A stretch of 45,087 bases of DNA from JAWVYT01 sp046483065 (GCA_046483065.1 JAWODW010000029.1:1-45087); one strand, 5' to 3'. Positions 7,348-16,309 are shown, counted from the first letter of the stretch. Numbers and translations: made by a program. The notes: generated by a model from the sequence alone, not told the origin.

Positions 7348-8063
7348 GGTGCACTCGCCGTGCGTTCTGCGGGGGGCAGTGGCGGCGCCGCCGCGCCCAC
7401 CACCACGCTGCCCCGGGAAAACATGATCTGGACCCCTGCCCGGACCGTCGAGTACCGGAGGCTGCTCATGGCCGTATACCGTCCTTCCACGTAGACCCGG
7501 AGCCGGTCGACGGGCTCGAGCTCGAACCCGACGATCCCGTCGATTCCGAGGGTGATGTCGTCCAGGAGGTCCTCGACGAAGGTGTCATCCACCGCCGCGC
7601 CGGTGCCGTTGAGGGCGTGGAGCCCCAGGCCAGCGCCGATGAAGGGCAGCAGTCCGAAGGGTGCGCTCCAGACGAAGTGGGCGTCCACGGCCAGGGAGAG
7701 GTCGCTCCACTCGATGGTGTCGAGCCGCGCCGGTGGGATCCCGAGGCGTACGGCCAGGGAGTCGATCTCGGCGGCCTGGAGCTGTGAGCTCCAGTAGCCG
7801 ATGGACGGCACGATCCGCACGCCGGGCCCGAGGTAGCCGAGGTCGAACCGGACGTTGAACTTCTCGGTGTCCTCGATCCGATCGGACCAGAGGTACCCGG
7901 CGCCGAGCCCCACGGCCCGGAAGGTCAGGTGCTCGTAGTCGTAGTCCGCCAGGGACTGGGCCTCCACCGGGGTGGCGTGGGTACCGAGCCCCGCGGCCAG
8001 CCCCAGGGCGGCGGCGAGGAGTGAGCGTCGAAGATCGAGCGGGCGTCGTCGCATGGCTTTCAT
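7344..8063 (-). CDS. Predicted outer-membrane beta-barrel protein
   Basis: A 239-residue exported protein. It has an Arg-rich N-terminus, a hydrophobic core (LLAAALGLAAGLG) and a cleavage site near VEA-QS. The mature part has alternating hydrophobic strands ending in aromatic residues (GAGYLW, VRFDLGYLG, VPSIGYWSS, FIGAGLGLHALNG, RVYVEGRYTAM, AGVQIMF), typical of a small eight-stranded barrel. No enzyme motif or specific family was recognised. It overlaps the SpoIID-like gene upstream and the Gfo/Idh gene downstream by 4 bp (ATGA) and so belongs to the same operon. It may have a structural or channel role. Confidence 0.7.
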   Translation of the reverse strand: MKAMRRRPLDLRRSLLAAALGLAAGLGTHATPVEAQSLADYDYEHLTFRAVGLGAGYLWSDRIEDTEKFNVRFDLGYLGPGVRIVPSIGYWSSQLQAAEIDSLAVRLGIPPARLDTIEWSDLSLAVDAHFVWSAPFGLLPFIGAGLGLHALNGTGAAVDDTFVEDLLDDITLGIDGIVGFELEPVDRLRVYVEGRYTAMSSLRYSTVRAGVQIMFSRGSVVVGAAAPPLPPAERTASAP

Positions 8064-9304
8064 CGATAGAGTCGCACCAGCCGTGTACCAGGATAGTAGG
8101 TCGCGAGGATCGCGCGATAGGAGTGGCCATCACGGGCGCGGCCGAGTGCGCCCACCTGGCACATCCCGATGCCGTGGCCCCAGCCGGAGCCGTGGACGGT
8201 GAGCCCGGTGACCCGGCCGCTCCCCCGGGCCTCCACCTCGATGACCGTGCTGTTCAGGATCCGGCCGGGTTCGGGTCTGAGCACCCAGCGGATCGAGTCG
8301 CCCCGGACGCGGGTGGTACCGGCATCCGTCCGGATCTCCAGCGCCTCGGCCCGGCCCGACGGCGTTCGCCCCCGGACCTCGATGGAGCGGACCTCCGAGA
8401 TCGTTCCCATCCCCCGCCCCCGGAGCCCCACGGTCAGCGTTTCCAGGAGCGCCGTCTCGTTCCACTCCTCGCTCCAGCTGAACCGGCTCGAGCTTTCGCA
8501 GTACCACCCGCCGCGGGTCCGGTCGGAGACCGACCGCAGGTACGGCCGGGGCTCCCCGACCCACACCTCGTCCAGCGCCGCCGTCCGACCGCCGCACGTG
8601 GAGTGGTAGTACGCCTCGATGGGCTCGCCCCGGTACGTCAGGATCACGCCCCGGGTGGCCTCCACCGCCCGCGTGGCCACCGGGTCCTCCACGTCGGCGC
8701 CGCCGTACGCCTGGTCGAGGACCGTGCCGTAGTAGTCGAAGCCCAGGACGTCCCGGCGCCCGAGCTGCCGTACCGCGTACGTCCGGGCGGCGATGGCCTG
8801 CGCCTTCACCGCCTCCACCACCTCCGGCGGCCGGCCGGCGCCGATCTCCAGCGGGACCACGCCCCGGAGATAGGCCTCCAGGTCCAGCAGGTTCACCGCC
8901 GTCACGCCGCTGGCCGCGGGGCGCAGCAGCACGGCGCCGTGGTAGCCGGTGCCGTTGACCCGGACCCGGCCGCGCACGGGGCGAACGACCAGGACGCCGT
9001 CCACCCGGATGGTGGAGGCCCCGCTCGTCGCCTCCAGCCGGCTCCCGGACCGGGTGACCGTCCACGGCCCCGCACCCCGCTCCCGGACACGGCCGCCCTC
9101 GTCCACGAGCTCGATCCGGCCGTCCGTGGCCACCTGTATGGAGGGCGCGTCCACGACGATGCCGACCCGGACCTCCGGCGGCGCGCTGCCGGTCAGCCGG
9201 TCGTCGTCCAGGTCCGCCAGCGGCCGGCCGGCCACCGAGCACCCGCCCAGCCAGGCCGTCAGCGGGAGCAGGAGCGGGGCCAGCCAGGCGCGGCGCAGCG
9301 TCAC
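8060..9304 (-). CDS. SpoIID/LytB-domain lipoprotein (amidase-enhancer or lytic transglycosylase family)
   Basis: A 414-residue protein with a lipoprotein signal: hydrophobic residues 5-18 and lipobox LGGC with Cys22. The SpoIID domain is recognisable from LEAYLRGVVPLEI, VKAQAIAARTYA, YHSTCGGRTA and the C-terminal GSGWGHGIGMCQVGA. SpoIID of sporulating bacteria cleaves glycan strands, and LytB enhances amidases. This organism shows no sporulation genes here, so a role in cell-wall remodelling at the outer membrane is inferred. I start it at GTG 9304, which overlaps the rimO stop as GTGA. A longer open frame upstream is the shadow of rimO. Acylation would need Lnt, encoded downstream. Confidence 0.88.
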   Translation of the reverse strand: MTLRRAWLAPLLLPLTAWLGGCSVAGRPLADLDDDRLTGSAPPEVRVGIVVDAPSIQVATDGRIELVDEGGRVRERGAGPWTVTRSGSRLEATSGASTIRVDGVLVVRPVRGRVRVNGTGYHGAVLLRPAASGVTAVNLLDLEAYLRGVVPLEIGAGRPPEVVEAVKAQAIAARTYAVRQLGRRDVLGFDYYGTVLDQAYGGADVEDPVATRAVEATRGVILTYRGEPIEAYYHSTCGGRTAALDEVWVGEPRPYLRSVSDRTRGGWYCESSSRFSWSEEWNETALLETLTVGLRGRGMGTISEVRSIEVRGRTPSGRAEALEIRTDAGTTRVRGDSIRWVLRPEPGRILNSTVIEVEARGSGRVTGLTVHGSGWGHGIGMCQVGALGRARDGHSYRAILATYYPGTRLVRLYR

Positions 9305-11043
9305 CGGACCACGCGGGCGGTGAGGTCCTCCTCGCCGGCGGCCGTGATCGCCACTTCCACGAAGCGGCCGGGCTCCAGCCCGTCGGCGCCGGGGATGGTC
9401 ACGACGCCGTCCACCTCCGGCGCCTGCCACGGAGCCCGGGCCACGGCGCCGCCGTCGCCCACCTCGTCCACCAGCACCGTCACCACCGAGCCGACCCGCG
9501 CCTCGTTCCGCTCCAGCGAGATCCCCCGCTGCACGTCCATGAGCCGTGCCAGCCGCTCCCGCCGGACGGCCGGCGGGACCGGGTCCGGCATCTCCGCCGC
9601 CGGCGTGTCCTCCTCCTCCGAGTACGCGAACCCGCCCACGTGGTCGAACCGGACCTCCTCCAGCAGCTCCAGGAGCGCTTCGAAGTCCTCCTCGGTCTCG
9701 CCGGGGAAGCCCACGATCACCGTGGTGCGCAGCGCCAGGTCGGGGATGGCGTCCCGGAGCCAGCCCACGCGCTCGAGGATCGTCTCCCGCCGCTCCGGGC
9801 GCCGCATCCGCTTCAGCACGGCGTCGGAGCCATGCTGGATCGGCATGTCCAGGTACGGCAGGATCCGGTCTTCCGCCGCCATGAGCGCCACCAGCTCCGG
9901 CGTGATCCCCGACGGGTACATGTAGAAGAGCCGGTACCACGGCACCCGGGTCTCCGCCAGGAGCGTCCGGAGCAGGAGCGGGAGCGCGCCCGTCCGCTCG
10001 ATCCCGTCCAGCGCCGTGGGGCCGGGACGCACCGGGCCCCCGCCGTCCTTCGAGGTGAACGACGACCGGCGGGGATCGTCCCCACCGCCCCCGGCCTCTA
10101 CGCCCGCCGCCGTGTCCGCGGCGTCCCGTGGCGCCACCGCCTCCGGCGGCGCGACGTTCGGCATCCGGTCGAAGGGTCGGCCGAGGAACCAGCTCTCGCC
10201 CTCCACGCTCCACACCGGCGCCTCCTCACCGCGGGCCAGCGCCCGGGCCCAGTCCCGGCCGTACCAGCTGGTGTCCTGGCTCACGATGTTCAGCTCCACC
10301 ACGCCGGCGGCCTCCAGCTCCTGCGCCTCCCGGACCAGGATGTCCAGCGGCGTGGACCGGAACCTCCCCCGCATGAGCGGGATGGCGCAGAAGGCACAGC
10401 CGTGATCGCAGCCCTCGCTGATCTTGAGGTGCGAGCTGTGCCCGGCCCCCGACGCGCTGCTCAGGACCCGGAGCGGGCGCTCCATGAGCGGCGTGTTCGG
10501 GTCGATGTCGACCAGCCCGCGCTCGGCCAGCTTCGGCACCAGCCGGTCAGCCTCGCTGAGCCCGAGGAACATGTCCACCTCGGGCATCTCCTCCTCGAGC
10601 TCCGGCTTGTAACGCTGCACCAGGCACCCCATCCCCACCACCGCCCGGACCCGACCCGCCTCCTTCAGGCGGGCCGCCTGCAGCAGTGTGTCGATGGACT
10701 CCTGCTTCGCCATCTCAATGAAGCCGCACGTGTTCACGATCACCACGTCGGCGTCCTCCGGTGAGTCGGCCAGCTCCACGCCGGCGCCGAGCAGCGAGCT
10801 CAGGATCCGTTCGCTGTCCACCGTGTTCTTGTCACACCCCAGCGTGACCATGGCCACGCGGGTGCCCGCCTCCAACCCGTCGACCCCGGCCTCCTCCAGC
10901 GCCCGGGCCACATGCACCGCGCCGGCGTCGACCCCGCCGGACGGGAGCACCGGCAGCGCTTTGCGCTTCGTACTCGGAGTCGGGCTCGTGGTCGGGTCCG
11001 GAGCCGGGCCCGTACCCGTGGCTCGTGGCTCGTGGCTCGTCAC
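9301..11043 (-). CDS. rimO: Ribosomal protein uS12 methylthiotransferase RimO, with an internal insertion
   Basis: Radical-SAM enzyme that adds a methylthio group to the conserved aspartate of ribosomal protein uS12. The N-terminal MTTase domain carries cysteines C70, C106 and C140. The radical-SAM cluster motif CDHGCAFC gives C212, C216 and C219. A C-terminal TRAM domain begins near GSVVTVLVDEVG. At 580 residues it is about 140 longer than usual RimO. About 58 extra residues precede VAMVTLGCDKN, and about 85 Gly/Pro/Asp-rich residues (about 266-350) sit between SQDTSWYGRD and the helix before VPWYRLFYMYP. The GTG start at 11043 is 1 nt after the lolA stop. Its first codons consist of a 7-bp tandem repeat (CGAGCCA type), so the true start may be later. 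Confidence 0.93.
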   Translation of the reverse strand: MTSHEPRATGTGPAPDPTTSPTPSTKRKALPVLPSGGVDAGAVHVARALEEAGVDGLEAGTRVAMVTLGCDKNTVDSERILSSLLGAGVELADSPEDADVVIVNTCGFIEMAKQESIDTLLQAARLKEAGRVRAVVGMGCLVQRYKPELEEEMPEVDMFLGLSEADRLVPKLAERGLVDIDPNTPLMERPLRVLSSASGAGHSSHLKISEGCDHGCAFCAIPLMRGRFRSTPLDILVREAQELEAAGVVELNIVSQDTSWYGRDWARALARGEEAPVWSVEGESWFLGRPFDRMPNVAPPEAVAPRDAADTAAGVEAGGGGDDPRRSSFTSKDGGGPVRPGPTALDGIERTGALPLLLRTLLAETRVPWYRLFYMYPSGITPELVALMAAEDRILPYLDMPIQHGSDAVLKRMRRPERRETILERVGWLRDAIPDLALRTTVIVGFPGETEEDFEALLELLEEVRFDHVGGFAYSEEEDTPAAEMPDPVPPAVRRERLARLMDVQRGISLERNEARVGSVVTVLVDEVGDGGAVARAPWQAPEVDGVVTIPGADGLEPGRFVEVAITAAGEEDLTARVVR

Positions 11044-11044
11044 C

Positions 11045-11716
11045 TCATCCCCGATCCACCACGAGGGCGTCCGCCGGCGGCGTGAACTCGAACAGGCTGT
11101 CGGGGAGCGTCGGGTTGATCACCACGTCGCGGAGCTCCATGTGCCGCACGTTCCCGCTCTCTTCCCACAGCTCGAACCGCCGGACCAGGAAGTCCTCGGC
11201 GTCGATCCATACCTTCATCCGCTCGTAGCCCACGGGCTCCCGCGGGTCCAGAGTGAAGACATGCGCCTGCCGCCCCCGGACGCTCTCGGTGCCGTGGTAC
11301 GTGTACTCGAACCGCTCCACCGGGTCGCCGATGAATTCGGTGTGCAGGTCCAGGCCCTGGCCCCGGCGAGGCGTCCGCAGCACCTGCTTCTCGTCCACGC
11401 TCGGGAAGTACATCCAGAAGTAGCGGCCGTCGCTGACGATAAGGTCGCCCTCGGGGTCGCTGAAGTCCATCAGGAACCGGTCCGGCTGCCGCTGATACAG
11501 CGTCCCCTCCGACTCGGTGGTCCGCCCGAGGAGCCGGTTCTCCAGCTGCTGCGTGAAGTCCGCCGAGAGGGCGTGCAACGCCCCGTAGGCCGCCGACGTC
11601 TGCCGGAGCACCGCCGCCGGGTCCTGGGGCTGGGGCGCCGACTGGGCCGCCGGCGGCGTCCCGAGGGGCACCAGCGCTGCGGCGATCCACGCGTATGTCA
11701 GAATCAGTCCGGGCAT
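11045..11716 (-). CDS. lolA: Outer-membrane lipoprotein carrier protein LolA
   Basis: Periplasmic chaperone that takes mature lipoproteins from LolCDE to the outer membrane. The protein has 223 residues with a signal peptide (about 1-25, cleavage near AQS). The LolA fold is shown by LSADFTQQLENRLLG, then EGTLYQRQPDRFLMDFSDPEGDLIVSDGRY, where aromatic and hydrophobic residues line the lipid pocket, and a C-terminal half-barrel. It lies between ftsK and rimO. The ATG at 11716 has no obvious ribosome binding site, and the 129-bp gap upstream shows no clear promoter. It shares the transcript direction with lnt and a lipoprotein gene. Confidence 0.88.
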   Translation of the reverse strand: MPGLILTYAWIAAALVPLGTPPAAQSAPQPQDPAAVLRQTSAAYGALHALSADFTQQLENRLLGRTTESEGTLYQRQPDRFLMDFSDPEGDLIVSDGRYFWMYFPSVDEKQVLRTPRRGQGLDLHTEFIGDPVERFEYTYHGTESVRGRQAHVFTLDPREPVGYERMKVWIDAEDFLVRRFELWEESGNVRHMELRDVVINPTLPDSLFEFTPPADALVVDRG

Positions 11717-11845
11717 AGGCCTGCGATGGGTTGACGGTGATGGACGATCTCGGACGCATTCGATGTCATCCGACGCCGTTTCACTACCCGGCGGGGGCCC
11801 GGCTCGTTCCTCCGGGGGACCGACCGGCGCCCCGTCCGGACGCCG

Positions 11846-14212
11846 TCACTCCTCCTCGGACCGCTCCAGCTCTTCGAGGGACGGCTCGGGCTCCGGGCCA
11901 TCGTCGTCGCGCACCGATTCCGGCCCCTCGCTCTGGCCGGCGATGAGGAGGTCGAGGCCGTCCATCCCCACGAGCACCTCCCGGGGCTTGGTGCCGTCGG
12001 GCGGGCCCAAAACACCGGCATGCTCGAGCTGGTCGACGATGCGGGCCGCCCGGCCGTACCCGACCCGGAGCCGGCGCTGCAGCAGCGAGGTGGAGCCCTG
12101 CTCGTTCTGGATGCAGACCTCGGCGGCCTGGCGGAAGAGCTCGTCCCAGTCGTCCAGGACCTCCTCGGCGATGTCGCCCGTGGCCTCCTGGTCCTTCTCC
12201 CGGACCACCTCGAGGATGTCGCGCTCCTCCTCGTCCTCCTCGGCCCGGTCCCGGTACCACTTCATGAGCCGCTCCGTCTCCTCCGTGGAGACGAAGGCGC
12301 CCTGGATCCGGACGGGGTCGGAGGTGCCCGGCGGCAGGAAGAGCATGTCGCCGTTGCCCAGGAGCGCGTCGGCGCCGTTCTGGTCGAGGATCGTGCGGCT
12401 GTCCACCTTCGAGCTGACCCGGAACCCGATCCGGCTCGGGAAGTTGGCCTTGATCAGCCCCGTGATCACGTTCACACTCGGCCGCTGTGTGGCCACGATG
12501 AGGTGGATCCCGATGGCCCGGGCCTTCTGCGCCAGCTGGGCCAGCGGCCGCTCCACGTCGGCCTGGGCCTGCATCATGAGGTCCGCCAGCTCGTCCACGA
12601 TCAGGACCACGTACGGGAGCGGGCCGTCGTCCCAGATCCAGCGGTCCGGGTCGCCCTCCTCGCCCTCGGGCTCCACGCGCCGCATGGTCGTCCCATCGGC
12701 CACCCGCTGGTTGAACTCGGCGATGGACCGGACGCTGTTCTGGTTCAACAGCTCGTAGCGACGCTCCATCTCGTAGACCATCCACCGGAGCACCAGCCCC
12801 GCGTCCTCCGGGTCCGTCACCACCGGGTGCCGGAGGTGCGGCAGGTCCCGGTACATGCTCAGCTCCACCATCTTCGGATCGATGAGCAGAAGCCGCAGCG
12901 TCTCGGGCGAGTGCTTGTAGATCAGGCTCGTGATGACCGTGTTGATGCACACGCTCTTCCCCGAGCCCGTGGCGCCGGCGATGAGCAGGTGCGGCATCCG
13001 GGCCAGGTCCGCCACGTACGGCGTGCCCTCCAGGTCCTTGCCCAGCGCCAGCGGGAGATGGCCCGTGTGCTCCGCGAACACCGGCGCCTCCACGATCTCC
13101 CGGAGGTAGACCATCTCCGGCTCCGGATTCGGGACCTCCACCCCCACCGCGGCCTTCCCCGGGATCGGCGCCACGATCCGCACGCTCGGCGCCTTCAACG
13201 CCAGCGCCAGGTCCGCGTCCAGCGCCTCCACCCGGCTCACCTTGATCCCCGGCGCCGGCGCGAACTCGTACTGCGTCACCACCGGGCCCGTGGTCCGGCC
13301 CACGATCTCGCCCTCGACCTTGAACGTCTGGAGCGTGTCCACCAGCACCTCGCCCAGCCGGTCCAGCTCCTGCACCGTCAACGACGGATCCGTCTCCGGC
13401 TTCGCACGCAGCGCGTCCATCGGCGGCGCCGGCCCCGACGGACCGCTCCCGATGGGACCCACGCCCGCCTGCTCCTCTGTGTCCTCCGTGTCCCCTATCT
13501 CCTCTGTGTCCTCCGTGTCCCCTATCTCCTCTGTGCTCTCTTCGTCCCCCCCATCCCCCAGCGCCACGCCCTCCTCCATGGCCGCCTTGGGCTGCCGCTT
13601 CGGCTTCAACGCGCCGAAGAAGCGACGCACCGGGCCGGAGACCGCGTCCGGGTCCATGGCGTCCACCGCGCCCTTCAGCGCCTTCGCGCCCTTCGTGGCG
13701 CCGCCAGCCGCCGTGCGGGCGGGGTTCCACCCGATGGTCACGATGCTCGCCGCGATGGCCACGAACGCCAGGAGCAGCCCGGCGCCCACCACACCCAGCC
13801 CATCCACCAGCGGGGTGGCCACCAGGATCCCCCACCAGCCGGCGGCCGCCGCGCCGCCGCCGATGGCCACGGCCATGGGCAGGAGCAGCGCCACGATCAC
13901 GGCCAGGATCCCCCACCGCACCGCCGTCTCCGTATGGAACCCGAACGAGGCGAGGGCGGCCAGGGCGGGGATCAGGGGGACGAGGTAGACGCCAACGCCC
14001 AGGGCGAAGAGCCCACCATCGCGGAAGACGGCACCCACGGCGCCCATGAGGTTGTCGGGGCCGTCCAGCCCGACGGCGGAGGGCGGCACCAGGCTCAGCG
14101 CCGTGAACACCGCCAGGAGCACCAGCGTCAGGCCCAGGAGGTCCCGCCGCTGCTCGTCCGTCAGCAGTCCGCCGGCCCGCTTCTTCTGCTTCGTCTTCTT
14201 CTTCGACGCCAT
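11846..14212 (-). CDS. ftsK: DNA translocase FtsK/SpoIIIE
   Basis: Septum-anchored ATPase that pumps chromosome ends and aligns dif sites during division. The protein has 788 residues. Four or five membrane segments lie within about 24-165, and an acidic low-complexity linker spans about 165-275. The alpha/beta motor follows, with Walker A GATGSGKS at 413-420 and Walker B VVLIVDELAD at about 535-544. A C-terminal winged-helix gamma domain (about 670-740, including GSTSLLQRRLRVGYGRAARI) recognises KOPS-type sequences. The tail is acidic (PEPEPSLEELERSEEE). The linker contains two exact 9-residue repeats encoded by 27-bp DNA repeats. It starts 1 nt after the comB stop. Confidence 0.96.
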   Translation of the reverse strand: MASKKKTKQKKRAGGLLTDEQRRDLLGLTLVLLAVFTALSLVPPSAVGLDGPDNLMGAVGAVFRDGGLFALGVGVYLVPLIPALAALASFGFHTETAVRWGILAVIVALLLPMAVAIGGGAAAAGWWGILVATPLVDGLGVVGAGLLLAFVAIAASIVTIGWNPARTAAGGATKGAKALKGAVDAMDPDAVSGPVRRFFGALKPKRQPKAAMEEGVALGDGGDEESTEEIGDTEDTEEIGDTEDTEEQAGVGPIGSGPSGPAPPMDALRAKPETDPSLTVQELDRLGEVLVDTLQTFKVEGEIVGRTTGPVVTQYEFAPAPGIKVSRVEALDADLALALKAPSVRIVAPIPGKAAVGVEVPNPEPEMVYLREIVEAPVFAEHTGHLPLALGKDLEGTPYVADLARMPHLLIAGATGSGKSVCINTVITSLIYKHSPETLRLLLIDPKMVELSMYRDLPHLRHPVVTDPEDAGLVLRWMVYEMERRYELLNQNSVRSIAEFNQRVADGTTMRRVEPEGEEGDPDRWIWDDGPLPYVVLIVDELADLMMQAQADVERPLAQLAQKARAIGIHLIVATQRPSVNVITGLIKANFPSRIGFRVSSKVDSRTILDQNGADALLGNGDMLFLPPGTSDPVRIQGAFVSTEETERLMKWYRDRAEEDEEERDILEVVREKDQEATGDIAEEVLDDWDELFRQAAEVCIQNEQGSTSLLQRRLRVGYGRAARIVDQLEHAGVLGPPDGTKPREVLVGMDGLDLLIAGQSEGPESVRDDDGPEPEPSLEELERSEEE
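13472..13535 (-). repeat. 27-bp tandem repeat inside the ftsK linker
   Basis: Two exact 27-bp copies (13472-13498 and 13499-13525) plus a 10-bp partial copy. On the coding strand the core is GACACGGAGGACACAGAGG. It encodes the acidic run EEIGDTEDT twice. The same ACACGGAG/ACACAGAGG words recur in non-coding DNA at 33633-33663, so this may be a dispersed repeat lodged in frame in a tolerant linker. Confidence 0.85.
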
Positions 14213-14213
14213 G

Positions 14214-14951
14214 CTACTCCGCGGTGATCTTCCGGTCCCGGAAGCGGGGGACCACGTCGGTGCGGTCCACCCGGGCGCAGAACGCGATGTCCTCCGCCCG
14301 GCCGATATCGTTCAGGTGCCGGCCGGCCGCCGTCTCCTCCAGCGCGGGGACGAACCTGCGTCGTCGTCCCACGAGGCTCCGGGCCGCGGCACCGGCGTCG
14401 TTCAGGACCGGGTCCGCACCGGCGTCTTCCAGCGCCCGGATCAACGCACCGGCGCAGAGGGCGTCATCGAGCCCGAACCGGCCGTCCCGACCTGCGCACA
14501 CGATGGCGGCGGCCCCGCCCCCATCGGCGAGCGCCCGTGCGGCGGCCGAGAGGTTGAGGAGCGAGCCGGCGAGGATGGCTCCGGTGCCGTCGTCGCCGGG
14601 TCCGGCCCACCGTTCGGCCACGGCCAGGAAGGCCCGGGTCCCGTTGCTGGTGGTCATGACCAGCGACAGCTCCGCCACCCGCTCACCGTCGAACTCGGCG
14701 GGCGAGTTGCCCAGGTCGAACCCCTCGATGGGCAGCCCCTTCCGCTCGCCACACAGGAGGACCGAGTCCCGACCGATATTCTGCGCGATCCGGGCGGCGT
14801 CATCCGCGGTGGCCACGGGGAAGAGCGCCCGTGCGCCGTTGGCGAGCGCCTCCACCATGGTGCTCGTGGCCCGGAGCACGTCCACCACCACCACCCGCCC
14901 GGGCAGCTCCGGGCCGAGCTCGCCGGGGGTAAAAAAGACATCCAGTCTCAC
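14214..14951 (-). CDS. comB: 2-phosphosulfolactate phosphatase family protein (ComB)
   Basis: A 245-residue member of the ComB family. In methanogens ComB hydrolyses 2-phosphosulfolactate to sulfolactate on the way to coenzyme M. Recognisable parts are VVVVDVLRATSTMVEALANGA, CGERKGLPIEGFDLGNSP and LVMTTSNGTRA, which shape the magnesium and phosphate site, and a C-terminal DAGAAARSLVGRRRRF. Family members occur in many bacteria without coenzyme M synthesis, so the substrate here is unknown. The start is GTG 14951, overlapping the accC stop as GTGA. Context is accB-accC-comB-ftsK, giving no sulfonate-pathway partner in this window. Confidence 0.85.
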   Translation of the reverse strand: MRLDVFFTPGELGPELPGRVVVVDVLRATSTMVEALANGARALFPVATADDAARIAQNIGRDSVLLCGERKGLPIEGFDLGNSPAEFDGERVAELSLVMTTSNGTRAFLAVAERWAGPGDDGTGAILAGSLLNLSAAARALADGGGAAAIVCAGRDGRFGLDDALCAGALIRALEDAGADPVLNDAGAAARSLVGRRRRFVPALEETAAGRHLNDIGRAEDIAFCARVDRTDVVPRFRDRKITAE

Positions 14952-16309
14952 GACGCCGCGGCCCGCTCCGCCATCCTGCGCTCCAGAAACTTGGTGTCGA
15001 TGTTCCCCGCCACCACGTCCGGGTCCTGGATCAGCTCGATAAGGAACGGGATCGTGGTCTTCACGCCCTCCACGATGAACGACTCCAGCGCGAGCCGCAT
15101 CCGGATCAGCGCCTCGTCGCGGTCCTTGCCGTGCACGATGAGCTTGGCCAGGAGCGAGTCGTAGTTGGGCGGCACGTAATAGTCCTGGTAGGCGTGGGAG
15201 TCCACCCGTACGCCCGGGCCGCCCGGCGCGTGCCAGATGGTGATCAGGCCGGGGCTCCCCGCAAAGTTCCGCTCCGGGTCCTCCGCGTTGATCCGGCACT
15301 CGATGGCGTGGCCATCGAGCTCCAGGACGCCCTTGTCGGGGACCGAGTGCTTCTCGCCCGCCGCCACCCGGATCTGCTCCTTGATCAGGTCGTAGCCCGT
15401 GACCAGCTCCGTCACCGGGTGCTCCACCTGGATCCGGGTGTTCATCTCCATGAAGTAGAACTTGCCGTCCTCATCCAGCAGGAACTCCACCGTTCCGGCC
15501 GACTGGTAGTCGATGGCCTGGGCCGCCTTCACCGCCGCGCTCCCCATCTTGTCCCGGAGCTTCGCATCCACCGCCGGCGACGGGCTCTCCTCGATGAGCT
15601 TCTGGTGCCGCCGCTGGATCGAGCACTCCCGCTCGCCCAGGTGCGCCACACGGCCGTGGCTGTCGCCGATGATCTGGATCTCCACGTGCCGCGGCCGGGC
15701 CAGGTACTTCTCCAGGTAGACCTTCTTGTCGCCGAACGCGGCCTCCGCCTCCGTCTGCGCCGCCTGCAGCGCCCTGGCGAACCGCGCCTCGTCCGCCGCC
15801 ACTCGCATCCCCTTCCCACCCCCACCGGCCGCCGCCTTGATCAGGACCGGGAAGCCGATCTTCTTCGCCGTCTGCAGCGCCGCCTCCGGGTCCTCCACCT
15901 CGCCGTCGCTGCCCGGCACCACCGGCACGCCCTGGGCGATCATGGTCTCCCGGGCCACCGCCTTGTCGCCCATCTTCCGGATCTGGTCCGCCGTGGGGCC
16001 GATGAAGACGATGCCGGTGTTCGTGCAGATCTCGGCGAACTCGGCGTTCTCCGCCAGGAACCCGTACCCCGGGTGGATGGCGTCGGCGCCCGTCACTTCC
16101 GCCGCGGCGATGATGCGGGGGATGTTCAGATAGCTGTCCCGGGCCGGCGGCGGGCCGATGCACACGTCCTCATCGGCGAAGCGCACGTGCAGACTCTCCC
16201 GGTCGGCCTCGCTGTACACGGCTACCGTCCGGATCCCCAGCTCCCGACACGCCCGGATCACCCGCAGCGCGATCTCGCCGCGGTTGGCGATCAGTACTTT
16301 GCGGAACAT
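14948..16309 (-). CDS. accC: Biotin carboxylase subunit of acetyl-CoA carboxylase
   Basis: Carboxylates the biotin of AccB using bicarbonate and ATP, the first half-reaction of acetyl-CoA carboxylase and hence of fatty acid synthesis. The protein has 453 residues. The N-terminal domain starts FRKVLIANRGEIALR. The ATP-grasp domain contains the glycine loop GGGGKGMR (162-169) and the catalytic segment EMNTRIQVEHPVTE. The C-terminal domain ends with NIDTKFLERRM. It lies 7 nt after accB and overlaps comB by GTGA. No AccA or AccD carboxyltransferase gene is in the window. Confidence 0.97.
   Translation of the reverse strand: MFRKVLIANRGEIALRVIRACRELGIRTVAVYSEADRESLHVRFADEDVCIGPPPARDSYLNIPRIIAAAEVTGADAIHPGYGFLAENAEFAEICTNTGIVFIGPTADQIRKMGDKAVARETMIAQGVPVVPGSDGEVEDPEAALQTAKKIGFPVLIKAAAGGGGKGMRVAADEARFARALQAAQTEAEAAFGDKKVYLEKYLARPRHVEIQIIGDSHGRVAHLGERECSIQRRHQKLIEESPSPAVDAKLRDKMGSAAVKAAQAIDYQSAGTVEFLLDEDGKFYFMEMNTRIQVEHPVTELVTGYDLIKEQIRVAAGEKHSVPDKGVLELDGHAIECRINAEDPERNFAGSPGLITIWHAPGGPGVRVDSHAYQDYYVPPNYDSLLAKLIVHGKDRDEALIRMRLALESFIVEGVKTTIPFLIELIQDPDVVAGNIDTKFLERRMAERAAAS

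Noticed and set aside
9305..10213. N-terminal extension of the SpoIID-like protein to 717 residues
   Set aside because: This part is an out-of-frame reading of rimO; the GTG at 9304 followed by a lipoprotein signal is the natural start.
13472..13535. Assembly artefact as the cause of the ftsK repeat
   Set aside because: The repeat keeps the reading frame and the motor domain is intact on both sides, so a genuine repeat is more likely, though copy number is uncertain.
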